This document shows positions 45,239 to 54,438 of a DNA stretch of 64,000 nt, piece after piece (position 1 is the first letter of the stretch; each line of letters opens with the position of its first letter). The notes under the pieces were generated by a model that did not search any database, had not been told where the DNA came from, and saw only the letters and a program-made list of their open reading frames with translations. The position numbers and the translations under genes were made by a program. Origin of the DNA: Roseomonas marmotae (lineage in GTDB: Bacteria > Pseudomonadota > Alphaproteobacteria > Acetobacterales > Acetobacteraceae); the NCBI RefSeq assembly GCF_017654485.1, contig NZ_CP061095.1:144501-208500 (forward strand), in the 5' to 3' direction.

Positions 45239-45889
45239 TCAGGCCAGCAGCGCCCGCAGCATCAGGTCCAGATGCGCGGCGCGCATGGCATCGAGGTCAG
45301 GCGCGTCCGCCGGCCCCAGCAGCAGATGCCAGACGGAGCCCATCATCACCGGTGCCAGCAGAACATGCGCCAGCCCCGGCTCCTCCAGCACGCCGGGGCG
45401 GAACTCGCCGTTGGCAGCCCCGGCCCGCAGCACAGCCTCCAGCACCCGCATCGCCGGCTGGAGGACGACATCGCGATAGAGGCCGGACAGTTCCGGGAAG
45501 TGATCGGCCTCGGTCAGCAGCAGCTTCATCAGGATCCGGTGCTGCTGCTTCTCGGCCGCCACCCGCGCGTAACCGATCTCCATCAGCGCGGTCAGAAGCT
45601 CCCGCGCCGTGCCCTGGAAACTTCCCGTCATCTGCCGCGCTTCCGCCAGCGCCGGCTCCACGCAGGCGGTGACGACACTCTGGAACAGGTCCGGCTTCCC
45701 GCCGGGGAAGTAGTGATAGAGCAGCCCCTTGGTCACGCCGGCCCGGCTGGCGACGGCCGCCATGCGTGCCCCGGCGAAGCCCCGTGCCGCGAATTCCTCC
45801 AGGGCAGCTTCCAGGATCAGGGCCTGCCGCTCGGCGGAGGGAAGGCGTGCGGGACGCGGCGGGGTCTGGCTGTCGGGGCTGTCTGTCAT
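45239..45889 (-). CDS. TetR-family repressor of the RND efflux operon
   Basis: 216 residues from ATG 45889; a frame starting at 45922 would begin inside the operator, so the shorter start is favoured. Helix-turn-helix: EEFAARGFAGARMAAVASRA then GVTKGLLYHYFPGG. The ligand domain is helical and unassigned. Divergent from the RND adaptor/pump genes with a good palindrome between, it most likely represses them. Confidence 0.92.
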   Translation of the reverse strand: MTDSPDSQTPPRPARLPSAERQALILEAALEEFAARGFAGARMAAVASRAGVTKGLLYHYFPGGKPDLFQSVVTACVEPALAEARQMTGSFQGTARELLTALMEIGYARVAAEKQQHRILMKLLLTEADHFPELSGLYRDVVLQPAMRVLEAVLRAGAANGEFRPGVLEEPGLAHVLLAPVMMGSVWHLLLGPADAPDLDAMRAAHLDLMLRALLA

Positions 45890-45914
45890 GGTGCGAGAGT
45901 GAAGGTGGCTCTTA

Positions 45915-45930
45915 TTGACCATTTGGTCAA
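45915..45930. promoter_or_regulatory. TetR-type operator
   Basis: TTGACCATTTGGTCAA is a perfect 7+2+7 palindrome located 26 bp upstream of the tetR-type start, in the divergent gap before the efflux adaptor. The sequence and position are typical of TetR/AcrR sites. Confidence 0.8.
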
Positions 45931-45993
45931 CAACATCATATAGGCGTCAAGGCCGGCTTTTCCGCCGGCACGGCAAGAAGTCAGAACCACTCC

Positions 45994-47148
45994 ATGCTCG
46001 ACAGCCCCGCACCGCATTTCACCTCGTCGACCGAAGCCCCGGCCAGACGCGCCTGGATCTGGGCCGTGGCGGCGCTGGCGGTCTTGGCTGCAGGGCTGGC
46101 GGCCTGGCAATTCATGCTGCCGCGTGCCCCGGCGCAGACCGCCGCCCCGGCTAAGGCCGAGCCGCCTCCCGCGCTTTCCGTTGCCGTGGTGCCGGTCACG
46201 TCACGCAGCCTCGCCCGCGCCGTCTCCGGCGATGGATCGGTGGTGGCCTGGCAGGAGCTGCTGCTGGGCGCCGAGGTCGGCGGGCTGCGCGTGGCCGAGG
46301 TCGCGGTGGAGGAGGGCGACCACGTGACCGCCGGCCAGGTGCTGGTGCGGCTGGAGGATGCCGTACCCGCCGCCCAGCTCGCACAGGCGGAGGCGGGGCT
46401 GGCCGAGGCGGAGGCGGCGCTCACCATCGCCCGCGCCGACCTGAACCGCGCCGTGGAACTCTCCCGCACCCAGAATACGCCGCGCCAGGTGCTGGAGCAG
46501 CGGCAATCCGCCACCCGGCAGGCCGAGGCGCGCATCGCCTCCGCCCGCGCGGCGCGGGACGAGGCGCAGGCGCGGCTGGGCCAGGCGCAGCTGCGTGCGC
46601 CATTCGACGGCATCGTGCTGAAGCGCGGTGTGCTGCCCGGCGCCGTGACGGCCGTGGGACAGGAGATGGTGCGGCTGCTGCGCGACGGCCGGCTGGAGCT
46701 GGATGCCCGCGTGCCGGAGCTGGATCTGGCCACCATCGCCCCCGGCCAGGCCGCGCGGGTGATCCATGGCGTGCGTGAGATCACGGGCGAGGTCCGCGCC
46801 ATCGCTCCCGGCGTGACGCCGGAGACGCGGCTGGGCATCGTGCATATCGCCCTGCCCCCCGATTCCGGCCTGCGCCCCGGCATGTTCGCCCGCGCCGAAA
46901 TCCATGCCGAGGCCAGCAGCGCGATCGTCATCCCGCAGGAGGCCGTGGTCTTCCGCGACGGCGCCGCCGCTGCCTTCGTGCTGGAGGGCGAGCATGTGCG
47001 GCTGCGCCGCCTGACCGCGGGCGCGCGGCAGGAAGGGGTGGTGGAAGTACTGGACGGCCTGAAGGAAGGCGAGCGCGTCGTGCATCGCGGCGCCGGCTTC
47101 CTGGCCGATGGCGACCGCGTGCGGCTTGCCACGGCGCTGGAGGACTGA
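45994..47148 (+). CDS. RND efflux periplasmic adaptor subunit (MFP)
   Basis: 384 residues. One N-terminal membrane helix (about 20-40), lipoyl half-motifs in GLRVAEVAVEEGDHVTAGQVL and LRAPFDGIVLKRGVLPG, a short helical hairpin (about 125-195), and a beta-barrel plus membrane-proximal domain. It links the RND pump to an outer-membrane channel. It begins after the TetR operator and is followed 3 bp later by the pump. No outer-membrane factor gene is adjacent. Confidence 0.92.
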   Translation: MLDSPAPHFTSSTEAPARRAWIWAVAALAVLAAGLAAWQFMLPRAPAQTAAPAKAEPPPALSVAVVPVTSRSLARAVSGDGSVVAWQELLLGAEVGGLRVAEVAVEEGDHVTAGQVLVRLEDAVPAAQLAQAEAGLAEAEAALTIARADLNRAVELSRTQNTPRQVLEQRQSATRQAEARIASARAARDEAQARLGQAQLRAPFDGIVLKRGVLPGAVTAVGQEMVRLLRDGRLELDARVPELDLATIAPGQAARVIHGVREITGEVRAIAPGVTPETRLGIVHIALPPDSGLRPGMFARAEIHAEASSAIVIPQEAVVFRDGAAAAFVLEGEHVRLRRLTAGARQEGVVEVLDGLKEGERVVHRGAGFLADGDRVRLATALED

Positions 47149-47151
47149 GCC

Positions 47152-50100
47152 ATGGCCGCCCCCGAACACCGCAATATCTCCGCCTGGGCCATCCGCAATC
47201 CGGTGGCCACCACCGTGCTCTTCCTGCTGCTGACCGTGGCGGGGCTGGTGGCCTATCCGATGCTCCGCATCAACAACATGCCGGATATCGACCTGCCGGT
47301 GGTGGTCGTCACCGTCATGCAGCCCGGCGCCGCGCCGTCCGAGCTGGAGACGCAGGTGACGCGCCGGGTGGAGGATGCCGTCGCCGGCCTGGGCGACGTG
47401 CGGCACATCACCTCCACCGTGGTGGACGGTACCTCCACCACCATGGTCGAATTCGCGCTGGGCAAGAATATCGACCGTGCCACCAACGACGTGCGGGACC
47501 GCGTCTCGCGCATCCGCACCGACCTGCCCGCCGATATCCGCGAGCCCGTCATCTCCCGCGTCGAGACCACCAGCGGCGCGATCATGACCTATACCGTCGC
47601 GGCGCCAGAGATGGACCAGGCGGAGCTGTCCTGGTTCGTCGACGATGTCGTGGCCAAGGCGCTGCTCTCCGTGCGCGGCGTGGGCGAGATCAACCGCGTC
47701 GGCGGCGTGGAGCGGGAGATCCGCATCTCGCTGAAGCCGGATCGGATGCTGGCGCTGGGCATCACCGCCGCGCAGGTAAACGAGCAGCTGCGCGCGCTCA
47801 ACATCGACCTGCCCGGCGGCCGCGGCACGCTGGGCGGCGCGGAGCAGACCATCCGCACCCTGGGCGCCGCCCAGAGCGTGGAGGCGCTGCGGCAACGCAA
47901 TATCGTCCTGCCCAATGGCCGCACCGCGCGGCTGTCCGACCTGGCCGAGGTCAGCGACGCCACGGCCGAGGTGCGCAGCGCCGCGCGGCTGGATGGCCGC
48001 CCGGTGGTGGGCTTCGAGGTCATGCGCACCAAGGGCTCCTCCGAGGTCGCGGTGGCCGAGGGCGTCGAGGCGCGGGTGCGGCGGCTGATGGCCGAGCATC
48101 CGGGCGTGGAGCTGAGGCAGGTGGCCTCCACCGTCACCTTCGTGGTGGCCGGCTACCACGCGGCGCTGGAGGCCCTGGTGGTTGGCGCGGCGCTGGCCAT
48201 GCTGGTGGTCTGGATCTTCCTGCGCGACTGGCGCGCGACCTGGATCGCCTCCATCGCCATGCCGCTCTCGCTCATCCCGACCTTCCTGGTGATGTGGGCC
48301 TTCGGCTTCTCGCTGAACAACGTCACGCTGCTGGGCCTGACGCTGGTGGTTGGCGTGCTGGTCGACGACGCGATCGTGGAGATCGAGAACATCGTCCGCC
48401 ACCTGCGCGCCAATCCGGCGGCCGGCACCATGCGCGCGGCGCTGGACGCCTCGGCCGAGATCGGGCTGGCGGTCGTCGCCACCACCGCGACCATCCTGGC
48501 GGTCTTCGTGCCCGTGGCCTTCATGCCCGGCATTCCCGGCCAGTTCTTCCGCGAATTCGGCCTGACGGTCGCGGCGGCCGTCGCCTTCTCCCTGGTGGTG
48601 GCGCGGCTGCTGACGCCGCTGCTGGGCGCGCATTTCCTGAAGGCCGGCAACAGCCGGCACGACGAGGACGCGACCGGCTTCTTCGGTCGCCGCTACATGC
48701 CGCTGCTGCAATGGTGCCTGCATCACCGCTTCCTGACCGTCGTGGCGGGCGTCGGCTTCCTGGCCGCCTCCATCGCTCTGATGCCCTATATCCCCCGCGA
48801 CTTCGTCCCCGGCTCCGACCGCAGCCGTTCCGCGCTGTCCATCGAGCTGGCGCCCGGCTCCACCCTCTCCCAGACCGAGGAGGTGGTGCAGGCGGCCACG
48901 CGCATCCTGAAGGCGCGGCCGGAGGTGCAGTCCGTCTTCGCCTCCATGGGCACCAGCAGCAGCGGCGCCATGGCCATGGGCAGCAGCACCCATGAGGGCG
49001 ACCCGCGCCAGGCCAACCTGATCGTCAATCTGCTGCCGCTCAGGAAACGCGAACTGAGCCAGCAGCAGTTCGAGGCGGCGGTGCGGCCGGAGCTGGAGAA
49101 GCTGCCCGGCGCGCGCATCCGCTTTGGCGCCGATGGTCAGAGCGGCGCGAAGCTGCAGGTGACGCTGGCGGGCGACGACGGCACGGCGCTGAACGAGGCT
49201 GCGCGGGAGCTGGAACGGCAGATGCGCTCCCTGCCCCAGCTGGCCGGCGCGCGTTCCACGGCCAGCCTCGCGCGCCCGGAGATCCAGGTGATGCCGCATG
49301 ACAGCCGCGTGGCCGATGCCGGTGTCTCGCCCAGTGCCATCGCCGCCACGATCCGCATCGCCACCACCGGCGACATCGACCAGAACCTCGCGCGCTTCAA
49401 CCTGCCGGACCGGCAGATCCCCATCCGCGTCATGCTGGATGAGCAGGCGCGCGGCAATCTGGAGCATCTGCGCGCCCTGCGGGTGCAGGGCCATGGCGGC
49501 GCGGTGCCGCTGGGCAGCCTGGTGGAGATCCGGCACGGTGCCGGCCCGGCGCAGATCGACCGGCTGGACCGCGTGCGGAAGGCGACCGTGGAAGCCGAGC
49601 TGAACGGGCTGCCACTCGGCGTCGCGACCGAGCTGGTCAACCAGCTGCCCATCATGAAGAACCTGCCCCCCGGCATCCGCCAGCAGGAGATCGGCGATGC
49701 CGAGATGATGCGGGAGCTGTTCTCCGGCTTCGGGCTGGCGCTGGGGGCGGGCGTGCTGATCGTCTACCTGGTGCTGGTGCTGCTCTTCGGCGGCTTCCTG
49801 CAGCCGCTGACCATCATGTCGGCCCTGCCGCTCTCCCTGGGCGGGGCACTGGTGGCGCTGATGATCGCGCAGAAGTCGCTGGGCGTCTCGGCGGTGATCG
49901 GCGTGCTGATGCTGATGGGCATCGTCGCCAAGAACTCCATCCTGCTGGTGGAATACGCCATCCTGGCGCGTCGGGAACGCGGGCTGGACAAGGATGCCGC
50001 CATCCTGGAAGCGGCGCGCAAGCGTGCCCGCCCCATCATCATGACCACGATCGCCATGTGCGCGGGCATGGCCCATATCGCTCTCGGCATCGGCGCGGAT

Positions 50101-50274
50101 TCCGAATTCCGCTCGCCGATGGCACTGGTGGTGATCGGCGGGCTGGTGACATCGACGCTGCTCAGCCTCGTCTTCGTACCGGTGGCCTATTCCTACATGG
50201 ATGGTGTGGAGCGCTGGATCGGGCGGCGCCTGCACCGGCGGGCCACCGGGTCAAGCCCCGCTCCCGCTGAATAA
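47152..50274 (+). CDS. RND-family efflux permease (AcrB-like)
   Basis: 1040 residues with the standard RND plan: 12 membrane segments and two large periplasmic loops. The proton-relay Asp pair is in VVGVLVDDAIVEIENIVRHL (fourth membrane helix). Other landmarks are MLRINNMPDIDLPVVVV, TTATILAVFVPVAFMPG and MGIVAKNSILLVEYAI. It exports drugs, solvents or metabolites with the upstream adaptor. The sequence is of the MdtB/MexF-like hydrophobic-compound group rather than the heavy-metal CusA group; the substrate is unknown. Confidence 0.93.
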   Translation: MAAPEHRNISAWAIRNPVATTVLFLLLTVAGLVAYPMLRINNMPDIDLPVVVVTVMQPGAAPSELETQVTRRVEDAVAGLGDVRHITSTVVDGTSTTMVEFALGKNIDRATNDVRDRVSRIRTDLPADIREPVISRVETTSGAIMTYTVAAPEMDQAELSWFVDDVVAKALLSVRGVGEINRVGGVEREIRISLKPDRMLALGITAAQVNEQLRALNIDLPGGRGTLGGAEQTIRTLGAAQSVEALRQRNIVLPNGRTARLSDLAEVSDATAEVRSAARLDGRPVVGFEVMRTKGSSEVAVAEGVEARVRRLMAEHPGVELRQVASTVTFVVAGYHAALEALVVGAALAMLVVWIFLRDWRATWIASIAMPLSLIPTFLVMWAFGFSLNNVTLLGLTLVVGVLVDDAIVEIENIVRHLRANPAAGTMRAALDASAEIGLAVVATTATILAVFVPVAFMPGIPGQFFREFGLTVAAAVAFSLVVARLLTPLLGAHFLKAGNSRHDEDATGFFGRRYMPLLQWCLHHRFLTVVAGVGFLAASIALMPYIPRDFVPGSDRSRSALSIELAPGSTLSQTEEVVQAATRILKARPEVQSVFASMGTSSSGAMAMGSSTHEGDPRQANLIVNLLPLRKRELSQQQFEAAVRPELEKLPGARIRFGADGQSGAKLQVTLAGDDGTALNEAARELERQMRSLPQLAGARSTASLARPEIQVMPHDSRVADAGVSPSAIAATIRIATTGDIDQNLARFNLPDRQIPIRVMLDEQARGNLEHLRALRVQGHGGAVPLGSLVEIRHGAGPAQIDRLDRVRKATVEAELNGLPLGVATELVNQLPIMKNLPPGIRQQEIGDAEMMRELFSGFGLALGAGVLIVYLVLVLLFGGFLQPLTIMSALPLSLGGALVALMIAQKSLGVSAVIGVLMLMGIVAKNSILLVEYAILARRERGLDKDAAILEAARKRARPIIMTTIAMCAGMAHIALGIGADSEFRSPMALVVIGGLVTSTLLSLVFVPVAYSYMDGVERWIGRRLHRRATGSSPAPAE

Positions 50275-50373
50275 TAGCAATTTACTGGATTTGCATCCGT
50301 TGCGCATTCTTTTACATCGTAGTTGTTTTTTGAGGCGCCCCTGTCCTGAATGCGCCGCGGAGCAGCCTGACCG

Positions 50374-51036
50374 ATGCAATCCCTCCTGACGGGGCTCAGC
50401 CTCCTGATCCTCGGCGACAGCCATTTCGGGATGCAGAACTACCTGATCACCACCTTGCAGGATGAGCTGATCCGCCAGGGCGCACGGGTCTCCACCTTTG
50501 CGGCCTGTGGCTCGCCCCCCAGTATCTGGCTTACCGCACGGGTCGCTTCCTGCGGCACGGCACAGCGTGTCCAGTCCGGCCCCGTGATCCAGCAAACCGG
50601 CGCCGAGGCCCGCACCACGCCCGTCGACCAGCTGGTCGCCAGCGTGAAGCCGAACATGATCGTGGTCGCGATGGCCGATACCATCGGCGGCTACGCCCGC
50701 CCGCAGATGCCCCGTGAGGAAATCGAGGAGCAGGTGGCGGTGCTCACGGACAAGATCCGCAGCCTGAACATCCCCTGCCTCTGGGTCGGGCCTAGCTGGG
50801 GCAACGAAGGCGGGCCCTTCATGAAGACCTTCGCCCGGGTGGATGAGCTGTCGAAGTTCATGTCCACCATCGTCAGCCCCTGCACCTATGTGGACAGCAC
50901 CAAGCTGGCCGGGCCGGGCCAGTGGGGCACATTCGACGGCCAGCATTTCACGGTCGCCGGCTACAAGGCCTATGGCGCCGCGCTGGCCGAACAGATCGCG
51001 AAGCTGCCGGAGGTGCAGGCGGCGGCGAAGCGCTGA
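50374..51036 (+). CDS. SGNH-hydrolase-like protein of a glycan acetylation locus
   Basis: 220 residues with a hydrophobic N-terminus (about 3-12). The nucleophile block is LLILGDSHFG and the D-x-x-H block is FDGQHFTVAGYKAYG. This matches SGNH proteins found beside MBOAT acyltransferases in acetylated-cellulose (Wss) and alginate loci. It probably transfers or removes acetyl groups in the periplasm. It opens a three-gene run: SGNH, MBOAT, AlgX-like. Confidence 0.8.
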   Translation: MQSLLTGLSLLILGDSHFGMQNYLITTLQDELIRQGARVSTFAACGSPPSIWLTARVASCGTAQRVQSGPVIQQTGAEARTTPVDQLVASVKPNMIVVAMADTIGGYARPQMPREEIEEQVAVLTDKIRSLNIPCLWVGPSWGNEGGPFMKTFARVDELSKFMSTIVSPCTYVDSTKLAGPGQWGTFDGQHFTVAGYKAYGAALAEQIAKLPEVQAAAKR

Positions 51037-51099
51037 AGGGCGCCGAGAAGGGCCGCACCACCGCCCCAGACATGGCCCCTCCTCCGCAGGCGTGCCCGC

Positions 51100-52518
51100 A
51101 TGATCTTCGCTTCCTTCGAGTTCGTCTTCCTCTTCCTGCCTGTCTACTTCACGATCTATTTCCTCGCGCCGGCCCGCTGGCGCAACTGGCCCGTGCTCAT
51201 CCTCTCCTGGCTCTTCTATGCCTGGTGGCGGGTGGACTTCCTGGCGCTGCTGATCGGCGTCACGGTCTTCACATTCACCGTCGCGCGGCTGATGGATGCC
51301 GCGGGCGTGGAGACCGCCCGTGGCAGGCGGCTGTTCATCCTGGGCATCGCAGGCAATCTCGGCGTCCTCGCCTACTTCAAATACGCCGATTTCGGCGTGC
51401 GGAGCTTCAACGACCTCGCCGCTATCCTCGGCGCCGCGCCGCTGTCCTGGACTGGCATCCTGCTGCCCATCGGCCTGTCCTTCTACGTGCTGCAATCCGT
51501 CAGCTACCTGATCGACCTGCGACGCGGCGTGGTGCCGGTCAGCCGCGACTTCATCGCCTATGCCACCTACAAGGCCATCTTCAGCCAGCTGATCGCCGGC
51601 CCCATCGTGCGCTATGCCGAGGTTGAGCAGGATCTGAAGCAACGGAGGCATTCGCTGGCGCTCTTCGGTGCCGGCGCGCGGCGCTTCATGACCGGCTTCG
51701 CCATGAAGGTGGTGCTGGCGGATACGCTGAGCCCGATGGTGGATGCCGTCTTCGCCCTGCCCGAGCCGACGCTGGCCGAGGCCTGGGCCGGCGCCATCGC
51801 CTATACGCTGCAACTCTTCTTTGATTTCGCGGGATACTCCGCCATGGCCATCGGCCTGGCGCTGATGTGCGGCTTCCACTTCCCCGAGAACTTCGACCGT
51901 CCCTATCTTTCCCGCAACATCCAGGAATTCTGGCAACGCTGGCACATCACGCTGGGTCGCTTCCTGCGGGACTATCTCTACATCCCCCTCGGCGGCAATC
52001 GGCATGGCCGGTTCCGTACCTATCTCAACCTGTTCCTGACCATGGTGATCGGCGGCCTCTGGCACGGCGCTGACTGGAGTTTCGTCCTCTGGGGCGCCTG
52101 GCATGGCGGGATGCTGGCACTGCATCGCGGATGGAGCCGGGCCGGCTTCCGCATGCCCCCTGCCCTTGGCCACGCGCTGCTGATGCTCTGCATCGTCATC
52201 GGCTGGGTCACCTTCCGCGCACCCGGCATCCAGGGCGGCTTCGGGATGTATGGCGGCATGCTCGGGCTGAATGGAACGGGGCTGACGGATGCCCTGGCCT
52301 GGCAGGTTACGCCGGACCAGTGGTGGACCATGCTGGCCGCCGCTGTCCTGGTCTATCTGCCCGCCCTCGCCCGTCATACCCCGATGTTCCGCCCGCCGGA
52401 GCAGAACGGTCCGATCTGGCGCGCCGCCTGGATCGCCGGCCCTTTCCTCGGCTTCCTGTTGAGCCTGGTGCTGCTCTACAGCCGCGCCGCCGTGCCCTTC
52501 CTCTACTTCCAGTTCTGA
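51100..52518 (+). CDS. MBOAT-family O-acyltransferase (AlgI/WssH-like)
   Basis: 472 residues with about 10-12 membrane segments. Landmarks are FVFLFLPVYFTIYFLAPARW at the start, NLGVLAYFKYADF, the MBOAT signature FPENFDRPYLSRNIQEFWQR then WHITLGRFLRDYLYIPLGG, and the catalytic His in GGLWHGADWSFVLWGAWHG. It passes acetyl groups across the inner membrane to periplasmic acetyltransferases acting on an exported polysaccharide. The next gene is an AlgX/AlgJ-like partner. Confidence 0.93.
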   Translation: MIFASFEFVFLFLPVYFTIYFLAPARWRNWPVLILSWLFYAWWRVDFLALLIGVTVFTFTVARLMDAAGVETARGRRLFILGIAGNLGVLAYFKYADFGVRSFNDLAAILGAAPLSWTGILLPIGLSFYVLQSVSYLIDLRRGVVPVSRDFIAYATYKAIFSQLIAGPIVRYAEVEQDLKQRRHSLALFGAGARRFMTGFAMKVVLADTLSPMVDAVFALPEPTLAEAWAGAIAYTLQLFFDFAGYSAMAIGLALMCGFHFPENFDRPYLSRNIQEFWQRWHITLGRFLRDYLYIPLGGNRHGRFRTYLNLFLTMVIGGLWHGADWSFVLWGAWHGGMLALHRGWSRAGFRMPPALGHALLMLCIVIGWVTFRAPGIQGGFGMYGGMLGLNGTGLTDALAWQVTPDQWWTMLAAAVLVYLPALARHTPMFRPPEQNGPIWRAAWIAGPFLGFLLSLVLLYSRAAVPFLYFQF

Positions 52519-52528
52519 GAAGGCCGCG

Positions 52529-53674
52529 ATGCGCCCGCCCGCCAGCCCCTTCCTCCGCGCCGCCCTGGCCGGCCAGGGTATCGCCCTGGTCCTTCTGCTC
52601 GCCTGGGGCTTCTGGCAGGGCGTCTGCGCCCTCGCCCGGCCCGTGGCGCAGGCACGCATCCACCGGACCCTGTCCCTCGACGCCTTCCTCTCCGGCCAGA
52701 CGGCGGCGGCGGTAAACCATGCCATGGCGCAGGACCTGCCGGTGGACCGGCAGCTCCGCGCCGCCGGGGGTGTCTTCCGCTGGATGCTCTTCCGCTCCGC
52801 CGGGCCCCAGGTGCGCGCCGGCTGCGACGAATGGCTCTACCTGACCGATGAATTGCGCCCCTGGCCGGATGCCCAGGCGCATCAGGTCGCCCGCGTCGAC
52901 GCCCTGAAGCGCATCGCCGGCCGACTGGCGAGCCAGGGAATCCAGATGCTGGTGGCCGTGGTGCCGGACAAGGCGCGTGTCCATGCGCGGGACCTCTGCG
53001 GCGCCCCCTGGTCCGCCCAGGCGCGGGCCCGCTATGGCGGCTTCCTCCAGGCGCTGGAGACCGCTGGCCTCCCGCATCTCGGCCTGTTGCCCGCGCTGGA
53101 AACCGCAGGGCGTGAGGCCCCGGCCTTCTATCGCACCGACACGCATTGGAGCCAGCATGGCGCCGCCGCCGCTGCCTGGGCCATCGCCCCGGTGGTGCGG
53201 CGGATGGGCATCGAACCAGCCGAAGCCTTCCGCACCAGCGCCGAGGCGGAGGAGAGCCATGGCCCCGGCGACCTGCTGCGGCTGATGAGCCTGGATCATG
53301 TGCCGGACTGGCTGCGCCCGGCGCCGGACCGCCAGCGCAGGGAAATCACGGAACCTTTGCAACCCGCCGCGCCGGGAGGCGGACTGCTGGACGACACGCC
53401 GGCGCCCCCCGTGACGCTGATCGGCTCATCCTATTCCATGAACGCCAATTTCCATGGGCGGCTGCAGCAGGCGCTGGGGGTCACGGTCGCGAATTTCGCC
53501 CAGGAGGGCGGCGGCTTCTTCCGCGCCGCCAGCGACTATTTCGGCGGCCAGGCCTTCCGCGAGACGCCGCCCAGGATGGTGCTCTGGGAAATTCCGGAAC
53601 GCATCATCGGCCAGCCGATCGGCCCAGCGGAACAGAACTTCCTTGACCTCTGGCAAACCGGCGCGGGTCACTGA
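52529..53674 (+). CDS. AlgJ/AlgX-like acetyltransferase
   Basis: 381 residues. An N-terminal membrane anchor (about 12-32) precedes a periplasmic SGNH-like domain. The ALGX-type motifs are present: YRTDTHWSQHGAAAAAW (catalytic Asp and His) and VTLIGSSYSMNANFHG (nucleophile Ser). GCDEWLYLTDELRPW fits the family's N-terminal block. It transfers acetyl groups to the polysaccharide in the periplasm, fed by the MBOAT protein encoded 10 bp upstream. Confidence 0.87.
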   Translation: MRPPASPFLRAALAGQGIALVLLLAWGFWQGVCALARPVAQARIHRTLSLDAFLSGQTAAAVNHAMAQDLPVDRQLRAAGGVFRWMLFRSAGPQVRAGCDEWLYLTDELRPWPDAQAHQVARVDALKRIAGRLASQGIQMLVAVVPDKARVHARDLCGAPWSAQARARYGGFLQALETAGLPHLGLLPALETAGREAPAFYRTDTHWSQHGAAAAAWAIAPVVRRMGIEPAEAFRTSAEAEESHGPGDLLRLMSLDHVPDWLRPAPDRQRREITEPLQPAAPGGGLLDDTPAPPVTLIGSSYSMNANFHGRLQQALGVTVANFAQEGGGFFRAASDYFGGQAFRETPPRMVLWEIPERIIGQPIGPAEQNFLDLWQTGAGH

Positions 53675-53696
53675 CGCCAGCCCCACCCAAGCCGTA

Positions 53697-54431
53697 TCAC
53701 CGCCGTGGCGCGATCCGGTCCCTCGCCAGAACGGTGATTGGCTGGCCCTGGGGCGCCATGAGCCAGATGCTGTACTGCCCGCCAGCTTCCAGCCGGCCGA
53801 GATCCCGCACCGGCGCCTGCTGCCCCTGGCATGAGGCACGCAGGCTGGCGGCGGCGGGATTCACGCTGCGGGCCTTGGTGGTATAGGGTGCGACCCCCGT
53901 GAAGATCGCCTGATTGGAACCCTCCAAGGTCAGTGCCCCATCGCCGCAACCGGGAATCAGGTTGTAGAAGGCCAGACGGGCCCGCAGTTGGTTGAATTCC
54001 AGGCTGTCCGGAAGATTCATCGCCGTCAGCTTTCCCTCCTGCCTTAGCAGAATCAGTGTGTTATACCCTTTCTCGAAGGTAATGGCAGAAGAAAGCTCTT
54101 CCCCTCCCTCGGTGATGCGGAATCGCGTCTCCTGCCCCGTCGCCTTTTCAGCAGGCACATAGGGGCCGATGCGGTCGGCCTCTCCGTCCCCTACGGTAAA
54201 GCCCGGCATGATGTCAGATGTGATGTCAGCACTGCCGGGCAGGGCGTTAATTATACGGATAAATGCCAGGTCATCCGGCAGGCGCTGCTCATAGAGCATC
54301 GGAGCCTGGGCCAGCGCCGGCTGGGCCATGAGACCGCCCAGCATGCATGCCGCAAGGACCATGCGGCGAGGGCGATAAACAGGCATCACCGGCATGGCAT
54401 GGCCAGCGGAGGGGAGGACAAAGTTGCGCAT
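53697..54431 (-). CDS. AlgF/WssG-like periplasmic acetylation protein
   Basis: 244 residues, with a hydrophobic signal segment (MVLAACMLGGLMAQPALAQ) after a 27-residue leader; translation may start at a later Met. The AlgF-like core begins LYEQRLPDDLAFIRIINALP and includes KGYNTLILLRQEGKL, with two cysteines (GCGDG and SCQGQ) that could form a disulfide. AlgF is needed for alginate acetylation; WssG is its counterpart for cellulose. It lies 7 bp after the bcsC-like gene, so export and acetylation look coupled. Confidence 0.75.
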   Translation of the reverse strand: MRNFVLPSAGHAMPVMPVYRPRRMVLAACMLGGLMAQPALAQAPMLYEQRLPDDLAFIRIINALPGSADITSDIMPGFTVGDGEADRIGPYVPAEKATGQETRFRITEGGEELSSAITFEKGYNTLILLRQEGKLTAMNLPDSLEFNQLRARLAFYNLIPGCGDGALTLEGSNQAIFTGVAPYTTKARSVNPAAASLRASCQGQQAPVRDLGRLEAGGQYSIWLMAPQGQPITVLARDRIAPRR

Positions 54432-54438
54432 CCGTATC

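Noticed and set aside
46201..50235. A 1344-codon open frame on the minus strand opposite the RND pump
   Set aside because: It is an antisense shadow of the GC-rich RND adaptor/permease genes. Its translation is His/Gln/Arg-rich low-complexity text without any domain.
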